A stretch of 10,390 nucleotides of DNA from Sulfurimonas sp. (GTDB lineage: Bacteria; Campylobacterota; Campylobacteria; Campylobacterales; Sulfurimonadaceae). The first letter of the stretch is position 1. The number at the start of each line of letters is the position of its first letter. The DNA is taken from contig JAFLJV010000019.1 in the NCBI GenBank assembly GCA_022712845.1, forward strand, positions 1-10,390, in the 5' to 3' direction. The notes under the pieces are model-generated. The model saw nothing but the letters and a program-made list of their open reading frames with translations. It was not told the DNA's origin and ran no database searches. The translations under genes and the position numbers were made by a program. Shown in pieces: positions 1 to 6,886 of this stretch.

Positions 1-516
1 GGGACCATCGATGCTTCTGTGTCAAATGCAAAAGAAAAAATATTAAATAATAAAAAAGAAATGGCTGAGCATATAATGGTTGTTGATTTACTTAGAAATG
101 ATTTATCAATTGTGGCAAAAGATGTAAAGGTAGAAAATTTTAGATATGTTGAAGAAGTAGAAGCTGGAGATAAAAAACTTCTTCATGTTAGTTCTCATAT
201 AAGTGGAAATATTGGTAATAGCTGGCATGAAAGAATAGGAGATATATTAGAAGCACTTTTACCAGCAGGAAGTATAAGTGGAACACCAAAAAAAAGTACT
301 TTAGATATAATTGAATATATTGAAAACTATGATAGAGATTTTTTTAGTGGTATTTTTGGTGTTTACGATGGTAAAACATTTGATAGTGGAGTTATGATTC
401 GTTTTATTCAAAAAAATGAAGATGGATATATTTATAAAAGTGGTGGTGGAATAACTTTGGATAGTGAAGCCAAAAGTGAATATAGCGAGCTTTTAGATAA
501 AGTCTATTTACCATAA
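1..516 (+). CDS. pabB: Aminodeoxychorismate synthase component I, C-terminal part (5' truncated by window)
   Basis: The reading frame is open from base 1 and gives 171 residues, so this is the C-terminal portion of a chorismate-binding enzyme. PabB uses chorismate and ammonia supplied by a glutaminase partner to make 4-amino-4-deoxychorismate, the precursor of p-aminobenzoate and folate, in the cytoplasm. Visible motifs, numbered from base 1, are the GT of the family's KGT motif at 1-2, EHIMVVDLLRND at 23-34, the PAGSISGTPK loop at 88-97, GIFGVYDG at 117-124 and GGGITLDSE at 148-156 near the end. These are the shared TrpE/PabB/MenF core. The GTPKK form and SGIFGVYDG favour PabB over anthranilate synthase, but TrpE or isochorismate synthase cannot be strictly excluded without the N-terminus. 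The protein ends at TAA 514-516, so no PabC lyase domain is fused behind it. The kinase gene follows after 10 bp. Confidence 0.85.
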   Translation, partial: GTIDASVSNAKEKILNNKKEMAEHIMVVDLLRNDLSIVAKDVKVENFRYVEEVEAGDKKLLHVSSHISGNIGNSWHERIGDILEALLPAGSISGTPKKSTLDIIEYIENYDRDFFSGIFGVYDGKTFDSGVMIRFIQKNEDGYIYKSGGGITLDSEAKSEYSELLDKVYLP

Positions 517-520
517 AGGG
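515..520 (+). promoter_or_regulatory. Ribosome binding site for the histidine kinase
   Basis: AAAGGG sits 6 nt before the GTG at 527 and overlaps the pabB stop codon. It supports GTG 527 as the kinase start and suggests translation linked to pabB on one transcript. Confidence 0.6.
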
Positions 521-526
521 TATAGT

Positions 527-1948
527 GTGAAAAAGTGGTTTTATAATATTATAACAAGTGGATTTGAATTTAATGAATCTACAATTGACTTAAAATATAG
601 ATACCACATGATAAATATTATTATACTATTAGAGATAGTTGGACTAACTTATGATGTAATTAGTAATACTATTATGGGTAGTAAAAATTTAATTATATTG
701 GAAAGCTTAGTTATATTTATAAATATTTCAATAATTTTTATATTGAGAACAAATCGTAAAATATTTGAGTATATAGTTCTTATTATAATAGGAGAATTTA
801 CATTTTTATATTTATATTTTATATATTTTTCTGAACCTGAAACAATGCAACATGCTTGGTTATTTACTTATCCTATTATTCTTTTGCTTTTACAAGATAG
901 TAAAAAAAAATTTCTATGGATGGTTTTTCTTATAGCTATGTTAATAATTGCACCATTGCAAAATATTATAGAAGTTAAGTACTCATTTTATCAAGCTGCA
1001 TATCTATCTTTTGTTTTAATACTAACCCATACTGTTATCTATTTTTATCAACTAAAAATAGATAATGCAAGAGATAAAATTTTAGAGCAACAGATGATGT
1101 TACAAAACTTTAATAATAAACTTGAAAATCAAGTACTTAAAAAAACAGCAGAGCTTAGGGAATTAAATGAATCTTTAGAAAATATAGTTCAAGATAAAAT
1201 AGATGAATTAATTCAAAAAGATAAACTAATCAATGTTCAATCAAAACAAGCAATAATGGGTGAAATGATTAGTATGATAGCACATCAATGGCGACAACCA
1301 CTCTCAACAATTACATTACAAATTGCAAATTGGCAGTTAAAAAGATTAATTGGTGAAGAGATTAGAAATAGTGAATTAGATGATACTCTTAGTAATATTA
1401 ATGATTCAGTTATTTATCTTTCAGATACGATTGATGATTTTAAAACATATTTTCACTCTGGTAAGGAAATATTGGATATAGAAATACATGAACTACTTCA
1501 AAAAGCAGTAAATTTTACTTTATCAAGAATACAAGAGATGAAAATAAATATAACAATTAGTAAAAAAAATGATATAAATATAAAAACATACTCAAATGAG
1601 CTTATTCAAGTTATATTAAATATCTTAAATAATGCTATAGATGCACATTATGAAAGAAAAGTAGAAAATTCAACTATAAGTCTTAGTATAGAAGAAAAAG
1701 AGAATAATATTTTAATATATATAATTGATAATGCTGGTGGAATTAAAAGTGAACATTTGCCTAATATATTTGAACCATACTTTAGCACAAAAGGTAAAAA
1801 TGGAACAGGACTTGGACTTTATATGAGCCAAATGATAGTTAAAAAGCAATTTAATGGTGAAATTAAGGCAAAAAGTTCTGATAATACTAGTACATTTATC
1901 ATAAATATATCTAAAAATATATCTAAAAATGAATTTTTTAAAAAATAG
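527..1948 (+). CDS. Membrane-bound sensor histidine kinase (HQWRQPL type)
   Basis: This 473-residue transmitter kinase would autophosphorylate on histidine and pass the phosphate to a response regulator. The N-terminal half has about six hydrophobic helices (roughly residues 28-48, 54-73, 80-101, 112-123, 128-144, 157-176) with very short loops, so the signal is probably sensed in or near the membrane rather than by a large periplasmic domain. A predicted coiled coil (about 180-240) leads to the H-box, GEMISMIAHQWRQPL, with the phospho-acceptor His253. The ATP-binding domain shows the N-box around N365-N369, the G1 box DNAGGI at 401-406, the F-box IFEPYFSTK at 414-422 and the G2 box GTGLGL at 426-431, so all catalytic boxes are intact. 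The start is GTG, backed by AAAGGG 6 nt upstream. No response regulator lies in the window, so the partner and stimulus are unknown. The 3' end overlaps the next gene by 20 bp. Confidence 0.9.
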   Translation: MKKWFYNIITSGFEFNESTIDLKYRYHMINIIILLEIVGLTYDVISNTIMGSKNLIILESLVIFINISIIFILRTNRKIFEYIVLIIIGEFTFLYLYFIYFSEPETMQHAWLFTYPIILLLLQDSKKKFLWMVFLIAMLIIAPLQNIIEVKYSFYQAAYLSFVLILTHTVIYFYQLKIDNARDKILEQQMMLQNFNNKLENQVLKKTAELRELNESLENIVQDKIDELIQKDKLINVQSKQAIMGEMISMIAHQWRQPLSTITLQIANWQLKRLIGEEIRNSELDDTLSNINDSVIYLSDTIDDFKTYFHSGKEILDIEIHELLQKAVNFTLSRIQEMKINITISKKNDINIKTYSNELIQVILNILNNAIDAHYERKVENSTISLSIEEKENNILIYIIDNAGGIKSEHLPNIFEPYFSTKGKNGTGLGLYMSQMIVKKQFNGEIKAKSSDNTSTFIINISKNISKNEFFKK

Positions 1949-2312
1949 TTTTTTTCTTTTAAGTTTATTAATTTTACATATATGGCTTATATACCTATTT
2001 TCTATGAGTTATTATATCTTATACTTTTTAAATTTAATTATAATTTTATATATTTTAGAAAAAAAATCTAATTATCTAGCAAATAAAATAATTTATATAT
2101 TTTTATTAATAGCTTTTTTATTAACAAATTTAGAGATATATGATGAGATTATTTTTGAATTATTTCTTTGGTTTAATATGATAGATAAAATCCCCTATAT
2201 AGACAATACAGTAGTTTATTCTCTTGTTATAATACATATAGTACTTTTTATGAATTTAAAAAAATTTGAGAGTTTTTGGGATATAATAGATAAAAAATTA
2301 TTTAGGAAATAA
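1929..2312 (+). CDS. Small hydrophobic membrane protein of unknown function
   Basis: I do not recognise this 127-residue protein. It is dominated by Leu, Ile, Phe and Tyr, with about four membrane segments (near residues 7-24, 27-43, 53-67 and 94-109), a short Lys-rich loop at 45-53, an acidic amphipathic stretch at 69-92 and a basic C-terminal tail (KKFESFWDIIDKKLFRK). The gene starts inside the kinase gene in the +1 frame, with no clear Shine-Dalgarno sequence, so its translation may depend on ribosomes ending the kinase. A later start at Met26 is possible. A hand count gives roughly 15% G+C, lower than its neighbours look. It is bounded by the kinase and, 4 bp later, by tal, whose ribosome binding site lies in its last codons. 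A role as an accessory partner of the kinase is only an inference from the overlap. Confidence 0.65.
   Translation: MNFLKNSFFLLSLLILHIWLIYLFSMSYYILYFLNLIIILYILEKKSNYLANKIIYIFLLIAFLLTNLEIYDEIIFELFLWFNMIDKIPYIDNTVVYSLVIIHIVLFMNLKKFESFWDIIDKKLFRK
2304..2307 (+). promoter_or_regulatory. Ribosome binding site for tal
   Basis: AGGA lies 9 nt before the ATG at 2317, within the last codons of the upstream membrane-protein gene. It confirms the tal start. Confidence 0.55.
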
Positions 2313-2316
2313 AAAC

Positions 2317-3297
2317 ATGTATATAAAAGATTTAAAATTCTCATTGTGGGCAGATTTTATAGAAAGAGAATATTTAGATAATGAATTTAAAGATTTAATA
2401 AATAGTGGAGTAGTTAATGGTGCTACTTCAAATCCAGCAATTTTTAAAAATGCGATTTTAAACTCACTTGCATATAAAGAACAGTTATCAACTCTTAGTG
2501 ATTTAACCCCAAAAGAAAAATATGAGGCTCTTGCAATTTATGATATACAAAAAGCAGCAGATATATTAAAACCACTTTATGATGTAGATGATGATGGATA
2601 TGTTAGTATAGAAGTTGATCCATACTTTTGTGATGATTCTGATGCAACAATTGCAGAAGGAAAAAGGCTTTTTAAAGAGATTGCAAGAGAAAATGTGATG
2701 ATTAAAATTCCAGCGACAATTGCTGGGTATAAGGCAATGAGTGAGCTTACATCATGTGGGATTCCTGTTAATGCAACTTTGATATTTAAAAAAGATCAAG
2801 CTATCTCTTGTGCTAAAGCATTTCAAGATGGTACTTTAAGAGGTGGTAAGGTTGTTGATAGTGTTATAAGTGTTTTTGTAAGTCGTATTGATAGAGCTTT
2901 AGATAAACAATTAGCTAAAAATAATATTGAAGTTGCTCTTTGTGGTATATACAATAGTGCTGATATATATAATCAAATTCAAGATATGAATATAGACGGT
3001 TGTAGAGTTCTCTTTGCAAGTACAGGGGTAAAAGATGATTCTTTAGAAGAACATTATTATATAGAAAAACTTTTAGCTTATAATAGTGTAAATACAGCGC
3101 CAATAGATACTATAAAAGCATTTGAAAAAAATGGTACATGTAGTAGTGCTTTACCAATTTCACCTAAGATTATTCAAGAACATTTCAATAAAATTAGTAG
3201 TTTAGGTATAGATTTTGAATCTGTTTTAGATAAACAAATATCTGATGGACTAGAATCTTTTAAAGACGCATTTAAAGAGATACTGGAGTCATTATGA
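2317..3297 (+). CDS. tal: Transaldolase
   Basis: Transaldolase moves a three-carbon dihydroxyacetone unit from sedoheptulose 7-phosphate to glyceraldehyde 3-phosphate in the non-oxidative pentose phosphate pathway, in the cytoplasm. The 326-residue protein carries the first family signature GATSNPAIF at 35-43, the beta strand GYVSIEVDP at 94-102, and the active-site segment ENVMIKIPAT at 125-134, in which Lys130 is the expected Schiff-base lysine. NATLIF at 152-157 and VSVFVSRID at 184-192 are further conserved barrel strands. Length and motifs suggest the longer class described from mycobacteria and Campylobacter rather than the short fructose-6-phosphate aldolase class. The start ATG has AGGA 9 nt upstream. 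The stop codon overlaps the pilT-like start in ATGA (3294-3297), so the two are probably co-translated. I see no broken motif. Confidence 0.95.
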   Translation: MYIKDLKFSLWADFIEREYLDNEFKDLINSGVVNGATSNPAIFKNAILNSLAYKEQLSTLSDLTPKEKYEALAIYDIQKAADILKPLYDVDDDGYVSIEVDPYFCDDSDATIAEGKRLFKEIARENVMIKIPATIAGYKAMSELTSCGIPVNATLIFKKDQAISCAKAFQDGTLRGGKVVDSVISVFVSRIDRALDKQLAKNNIEVALCGIYNSADIYNQIQDMNIDGCRVLFASTGVKDDSLEEHYYIEKLLAYNSVNTAPIDTIKAFEKNGTCSSALPISPKIIQEHFNKISSLGIDFESVLDKQISDGLESFKDAFKEILESL

Positions 3298-4478
3298 GTG
3301 ACAATAAACATGAAATAGATATTAGTAAATTAACGTTTGAGCAGTTAAAAAAAATAAGAACTTATTTAAAAAAGTTGATTGATAATGGTGGTAGTGATTT
3401 ACATGTAAAAGCTAATGGAATAATCCGTGCAAGGATAAATGGAAATATAGTTCCTTTTTCGGGAAATGTTCTAACACATGCTGATGCATTAACACTAGCA
3501 AAAGAGATACTAAGAGGTAGGTATGGTGAATTTATTGAAAATAAAGATGTTGACTTTGTTTATCAATATGATGAACGAAATCGTTTCCGTGTAAATATTT
3601 TCTTCCAAACAGATGGTCCATCAGCAGTATTTCGTGTAATTCCTATGGATATACCAACAATTGACCAGATGAAATATCCAGAGGTTATAAGAACTTTTAC
3701 ACAAGAATCTCGTGGTCTTATTTTAGTAACTGGAGCAACAGGTAGTGGTAAGTCAACTACTCTTGCTGCAATGGTTCATGAGATTAATATGACAAAGAAA
3801 AAACATATTATAACTATTGAAGATCCTATTGAGTTTGTTCATAAAGATAGAGGTTGTATAATAAATCAACGCTCTGTTGGGCAAGATACTCTCTCTTTTG
3901 ACAGAGCACTTCGTGCAGCTCTTCGTGAAGATCCAGATATTATTCTTGTTGGAGAGATGCGTGACCGTGAAACAGTTGAGCTTGCACTTCACGCTGCAGA
4001 TACGGGTCACTTGGTATTTTCAACTCTTCATACTATTGATGCAAAAGAGACTATTAATCGTATAATTGCAATGTTTCCAGTTGATGAACAAAATCGTGTT
4101 CGCCTCTCACTTGCAGGTGTTTTAAAAGGTATCATCTCTCAAAGACTTATTCCAACAATTGATGATAAGCGAGCAGCAGCTTTTGAGATTCTTGTAAAAA
4201 CTCCAACTATTGAAAAACTTATTAATGAAAATCGTGATTATGAAATTCGTAGTGCAATAGAAAAAGGTCGTGAGCATTATAAATCTCAAAGTTTTGATCA
4301 ACATATTTTAGACATATATAACTCAGGAATTATTTCAAAAGATAAAGCAAAAGATTATGCAACAAGTGCATCTGATTTAGAGTTGAAAATGAGTGGATTA
4401 AATACTGGAAAAGCATCTAAAGATGATGAAAAAGAAGACTTAAGTAAAGTAAATGAAGATATTTTTGAGTTAAAATAA
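3294..4478 (+). CDS. pilT: PilT-like twitching motility / type IV pilus retraction ATPase
   Basis: This 394-residue protein belongs to the GspE/PilT secretion ATPase family. PilT forms a hexamer at the inner-membrane base of the type IV pilus and powers retraction by ATP hydrolysis. The N-terminal PAS-like part includes GGSDLHVKANG at about 32-42. The core shows the Walker A loop GATGSGKST at 147-155 (Lys153), the Asp box ITIEDP at 173-178, the Walker B segment DPDIILVGEMRD at 213-224 with the probable catalytic Glu221, and the His box LVFSTLHT at 240-247. EIRSAIEKGRE at 317-327 matches the PilT AIRNLIRE region, which favours PilT over the assembly ATPase PilB; no tetracysteine zinc motif is seen. 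The C-terminus has a charged tail of about 25 residues. GGAG 5 nt before the ATG supports the start. No other pilus gene is in the window, so a PilU-like paralogue remains possible. Confidence 0.9.
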   Translation: MSDNKHEIDISKLTFEQLKKIRTYLKKLIDNGGSDLHVKANGIIRARINGNIVPFSGNVLTHADALTLAKEILRGRYGEFIENKDVDFVYQYDERNRFRVNIFFQTDGPSAVFRVIPMDIPTIDQMKYPEVIRTFTQESRGLILVTGATGSGKSTTLAAMVHEINMTKKKHIITIEDPIEFVHKDRGCIINQRSVGQDTLSFDRALRAALREDPDIILVGEMRDRETVELALHAADTGHLVFSTLHTIDAKETINRIIAMFPVDEQNRVRLSLAGVLKGIISQRLIPTIDDKRAAAFEILVKTPTIEKLINENRDYEIRSAIEKGREHYKSQSFDQHILDIYNSGIISKDKAKDYATSASDLELKMSGLNTGKASKDDEKEDLSKVNEDIFELK

Positions 4479-4493
4479 GAGTTTTTATCTATG

Positions 4494-4516
4494 TTTAAAG
4501 CTTAAAAAGATATAAT
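4494..4516 (+). promoter_or_regulatory. Probable sigma-70 promoter for rplY-pth
   Basis: A perfect TATAAT lies at 4511-4516 in the 66 bp gap after pilT, with T-rich DNA upstream (4481-4496) but no good -35 hexamer. That layout is usual for Campylobacterota housekeeping promoters. Transcription would start near 4523, leaving a leader of about 22 nt with AAGGA at 4534-4538, 6 nt before the ATG. Confidence 0.6.
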
Positions 4517-4544
4517 TGCCAACATTTTTTATTAAGGATTTAAT

Positions 4545-5081
4545 ATGTTAGAAGGCATAATTAGAGAGAGTATTGGCAAAAAGGGCACAAACGCACTTCG
4601 CCGTGATGGATATCTAATTGCAAATATTTACGGAAAAGGGCTTGAAAATATTCACGCTGCATTCAAAATGAATGAGTATATCCGTAGTGTTCGCAACAAA
4701 GATACTTTAGCGTTCCCAATTTTGGTGAATTCCAAAGAGATAAATGTTGTTGTTCAATCGTATGAATCACATGCACTTACAGGTAATTTATTACATGTAG
4801 ATTTAATGGTAGCACAACCAGGTGTTGTAGCTCATTATCATGTTCCTGTTATTCCTCAGGGTGAAGCATTAGGTCTTAAGAATAAAGGTCTTGTGCATTT
4901 GGCAAAAACTCGTTTAAGAGTAAAAGCTGCAATCGAGAATGTTCCAAATAACATTATTGTTGATATTACCTCAATGGATGTTTGTGATTCTAAACTTATT
5001 CGTGATTTAGATAAAATTGATAATGTAACATTTACAGATTCTGATCGTGTATCTGTACTAAGTATTATTAAAGCTAAGTAA
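4545..5081 (+). CDS. rplY: Large ribosomal subunit protein bL25 (Ctc/TL5 long form)
   Basis: bL25 binds 5S rRNA in the central protuberance of the large subunit. The 178-residue protein has the N-terminal 5S-binding barrel (about 1-92), including the opening LEGIIRESIGKKGTNALRRDG, the IYGKG strand at 28-32 and HVDLMVA at 84-90. A second domain (about 93-178) begins with PGVVAHYHVPVIPQGEA and contains GLVHLAKTRLRVKA, typical of the TL5/Ctc class rather than the short 95-residue E. coli L25. The ATG has AAGGA 6 nt upstream and a TATAAT promoter ahead. It is followed 5 bp later by pth, a pairing common to many bacteria. The upstream shift from more AT-rich coding DNA to codons such as CGC and TTC near the gene start fits a well-expressed gene. 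Confidence 0.95.
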   Translation: MLEGIIRESIGKKGTNALRRDGYLIANIYGKGLENIHAAFKMNEYIRSVRNKDTLAFPILVNSKEINVVVQSYESHALTGNLLHVDLMVAQPGVVAHYHVPVIPQGEALGLKNKGLVHLAKTRLRVKAAIENVPNNIIVDITSMDVCDSKLIRDLDKIDNVTFTDSDRVSVLSIIKAK

Positions 5082-5086
5082 TAACT

Positions 5087-5644
5087 ATGCTTATAGTCGG
5101 TCTGGGTAATCCTGGCCCGAGCTATGAAAAAACTCGACATAATATAGGTTTTATGGTTATAAATGAGCTAATATCTAAACAAAATGCTCAAAAACTATCT
5201 TCATCATCATCTAATGGTGAGCTATTTAAATTTTCAAATCATTTTTTATTAAAACCACTCACTTTTATGAATTTATCTGGTAACTCTATACAAGCAGTTA
5301 AAAATTTTTATAAAATTGAAGATGTAATTGTAATACATGATGATTTAGATTTACCATTTGGAACACTTCGTTTTAAAAAAGCTGGTGGTCATGGTGGTCA
5401 TAATGGACTTAAATCTACTGATGAAAAAATTACTCGTGAGTATATAAGAGTTAGAATGGGAATAGGAAAACCTGAGCATAAAGGTGAAGTTTCATCTTTT
5501 GTTTTAAGTGAGTTTAATAATGATGAAAAAGAACACTTAAATGAATGGGTATCTTTAGCGTGTAATGCAATTGAAGATTTATTTGAAAATTCATTAGAAG
5601 ATGTAAGTTCTAAACATACAATTAAAAAATTTCAGCTAAAATAA
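5087..5644 (+). CDS. pth: Peptidyl-tRNA hydrolase
   Basis: Pth cleaves the ester bond of peptidyl-tRNAs that drop off the ribosome, recycling tRNA. The 185 residues start with MLIVGLGNPGPSYEKTRHNIGF, giving Asn8 and the catalytic His18 (equivalent to Asn10 and His20 of E. coli Pth). LLKPLTFMNLSGNSI supplies Asn62 (E. coli Asn68), VIHDDLDLPFG supplies Asp85 (E. coli Asp93), and GGHGGHNGLKS supplies Asn106 (E. coli Asn114), so the active site is complete. The length is normal. A run of five serines at 38-42, encoded partly by repeated TCA codons, falls in a variable region. The start is 5 bp after the rplY stop with only a weak ribosome binding site, so translation is probably coupled to rplY. 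A spacer follows before the permease gene. Confidence 0.96.
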   Translation: MLIVGLGNPGPSYEKTRHNIGFMVINELISKQNAQKLSSSSSNGELFKFSNHFLLKPLTFMNLSGNSIQAVKNFYKIEDVIVIHDDLDLPFGTLRFKKAGGHGGHNGLKSTDEKITREYIRVRMGIGKPEHKGEVSSFVLSEFNNDEKEHLNEWVSLACNAIEDLFENSLEDVSSKHTIKKFQLK

Positions 5645-5657
5645 TAAAATAAATTTT

Positions 5658-5695
5658 TTGCCAATAGGCGTAGCTTTAGTGATTGAAGATAAGCT
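5658..5695 (+). repeat. Intergenic hairpin-forming segment resembling the lysA-HAD spacer
   Basis: The gap between pth and the lptG-family gene contains TTGCCAATAGGCGTAGCTTT (5658-5677). It closely matches TTGCCAAAGGCAAAGCTTTT at 8113-8132. The GCC/GGC pair could form a small stem, and AGCTT at 5672-5676 is inverted as AAGCT at 5691-5695. A degenerate intergenic repeat is possible, and a weak terminator for rplY-pth is the alternative. Confidence 0.35.
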
Positions 5696-5716
5696 GGATT
5701 TTATTCAGATTATATG

Positions 5717-5723
5717 AGAAGGA
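5717..5723 (+). promoter_or_regulatory. Ribosome binding site deciding the lptG-family start
   Basis: AGAAGGA lies 5 nt before the GTG at 5729. The in-frame ATG at 5714 has no comparable site upstream and would place this sequence inside the coding region. The site therefore favours GTG 5729. Confidence 0.6.
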
Positions 5724-5728
5724 AAAAT

Positions 5729-6799
5729 GTGTTAGCATTTAAATATATATCTTTTCATTATATTAAATATTTTAGTATTATTTTATTAGCATTAGTTCTG
5801 TTTTTAGTTGGATTTGATTATATGGGTAGTGCAGATAAACTAGATATCTCTGCAAATTTACTTTTAATTTATTTAGTATATAAAACTTTTTTTGCCATAG
5901 ATTTACTTCTTCCATTATCACTTATATTTGCCATGATTTCAACAAAAATATTTCTTATTAGGTCAAATGCTTTAGTATCATTCTATTCTCTGGGGTATTC
6001 AAAAGTTGATATTCTTAAACCGTTCGTTGTGGTATCAACGGGTATAATAGTACTGTTTATCTCACTTCATTCTATATCAAACTTCGCAAGAGCAGATGAA
6101 TTTGCTAAAAATATTCGTAAAAATGCACAATATTTAAGTCCCACAAGAGATCTATTTTTTACATATAAAGATAAGTTTGTATATTTTTCAAAGATGTTAC
6201 CTCTTCAACAAAGTGCTGAAGATATAAGAGTTTTTAGTATTGAGAAAAACTCTTTAAAAGAGGTTTTAGTTGCTAAAAAAGCTAGATATATTGATGATGC
6301 ATGGCATATTAAAAAAGCAGATATTATTATTAAACCTGATAAAGTTGAGTTTAATTCTTTAGGTATAAAAATTAAAGAGTTAAATGATTTAGAGATATTA
6401 CAAGGTTTTCGCCCAAAAATGCTTGATCAAGTTTATGAAGGTAAAGTTAATTTTGCTATAAAAGATGCAATAGATGCATATATGCTTTTGGATGCTCAAA
6501 ATATTAATACAGATATTATAAAAAGTGCCTTATATAAGATATTTATTTATCCATTTTTTGTACCATCTTTAATTATAATTATTTTCTTTTTTGTTCCAAT
6601 TAGTGTAAGGTTTTTAAATGTATCACTATTTAGTTTTGGAGCTATAATTTCATCACTTATGATCTGGGCTATTCTTTTTGTTTTGGTTGAATTGTCAAAT
6701 CATAAAACAATTTCTAGTGAGGTTGGTATAATTCTTCCTGGAATAATTCTTTTCTTAATAGCTCTTAGACAGTGGAAAAAATATCGTTTAGCCACTTAA
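5729..6799 (+). CDS. lptG: LptF/LptG (YjgP/YjgQ) family permease
   Basis: LptF and LptG form the membrane part of the ABC transporter that extracts lipopolysaccharide from the inner membrane and pushes it along the Lpt bridge. With the GTG start the protein has 356 residues, beginning MLAFKYISFHYIKYF, which matches the short basic lead-in before the first helix in this family. Three helices (about residues 13-31, 51-75 and 98-115) are followed by a periplasmic beta-rich domain (about 120-260) and three more helices (about 273-293, 298-320 and 330-347), the standard six-helix LptFG layout. GYSKVDILKP at 89-98 is the conserved cytoplasmic loop expected to contact the LptB ATPase. A start at ATG 5714 would add five residues but lacks a ribosome binding site. 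Whether it is LptG or LptF cannot be settled from sequence alone; G is chosen by analogy with Campylobacter order. Confidence 0.82.
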   Translation: MLAFKYISFHYIKYFSIILLALVLFLVGFDYMGSADKLDISANLLLIYLVYKTFFAIDLLLPLSLIFAMISTKIFLIRSNALVSFYSLGYSKVDILKPFVVVSTGIIVLFISLHSISNFARADEFAKNIRKNAQYLSPTRDLFFTYKDKFVYFSKMLPLQQSAEDIRVFSIEKNSLKEVLVAKKARYIDDAWHIKKADIIIKPDKVEFNSLGIKIKELNDLEILQGFRPKMLDQVYEGKVNFAIKDAIDAYMLLDAQNINTDIIKSALYKIFIYPFFVPSLIIIIFFFVPISVRFLNVSLFSFGAIISSLMIWAILFVLVELSNHKTISSEVGIILPGIILFLIALRQWKKYRLAT

Positions 6800-6838
6800 T
6801 TATATATGCTCTTTTGAGTCTCTTTTTTATAACAAAAA

Positions 6839-6861
6839 TATAAGTACTTTTTAGATAAAAT
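6839..6861 (+). promoter_or_regulatory. Probable promoter for lysA
   Basis: The 87 bp gap before lysA contains TAAAAT at 6856-6861 preceded by a T-run (6848-6852), the Campylobacterota style of -10 box without a clear -35. TATAAG at 6839-6844 is an alternative. With TAAAAT the leader would be about 18 nt and carry TGGA (6877-6880) 6 nt before the ATG. The gap is too short for a lysine riboswitch. Confidence 0.4.
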
Positions 6862-6886
6862 ATCTTAAAAAATATTTGGAACTTTT

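Noticed and set aside
902..910. Run of nine A within the kinase gene as a phase-variation tract.
   Set aside because: Runs of seven to nine A are frequent in this AT-rich window (for example near 283 and 1562) and the frame is intact; Campylobacterota contingency tracts are usually G or C runs.
2915..5140. Several minus-strand and alternate-frame open frames of 60-94 codons inside tal, pilT and rplY (for example 2915-3103, 3753-4010, 3877-4065, 4856-5140).
   Set aside because: Each lies fully or mostly within a gene with intact family motifs, has no ribosome binding site that I can see, and shows low-complexity composition expected from antisense reading of AT-rich codons.
5201..5214. Repeated TCA codons in pth giving five serines.
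   Set aside because: A short codon run in a variable loop; too few units to suggest an unstable repeat of importance.
5645..5650. TAAAAT just after pth as a promoter for the lptG-family gene.
   Set aside because: It fits a -10 box only loosely, and such strings are common by chance in this base composition; nothing else supports it.
6800..6838. Possible terminator after the lptG-family gene (CTCTTTTGAGTCTC followed by TTTTTT).
   Set aside because: Only 3 bp stems can form, too weak for a convincing intrinsic terminator, although the T-run leaves some doubt.
6800..6886. Lysine riboswitch upstream of lysA.
   Set aside because: The gap is 87 bp and AT-rich, much shorter than a lysine riboswitch, and I see none of its conserved helices.
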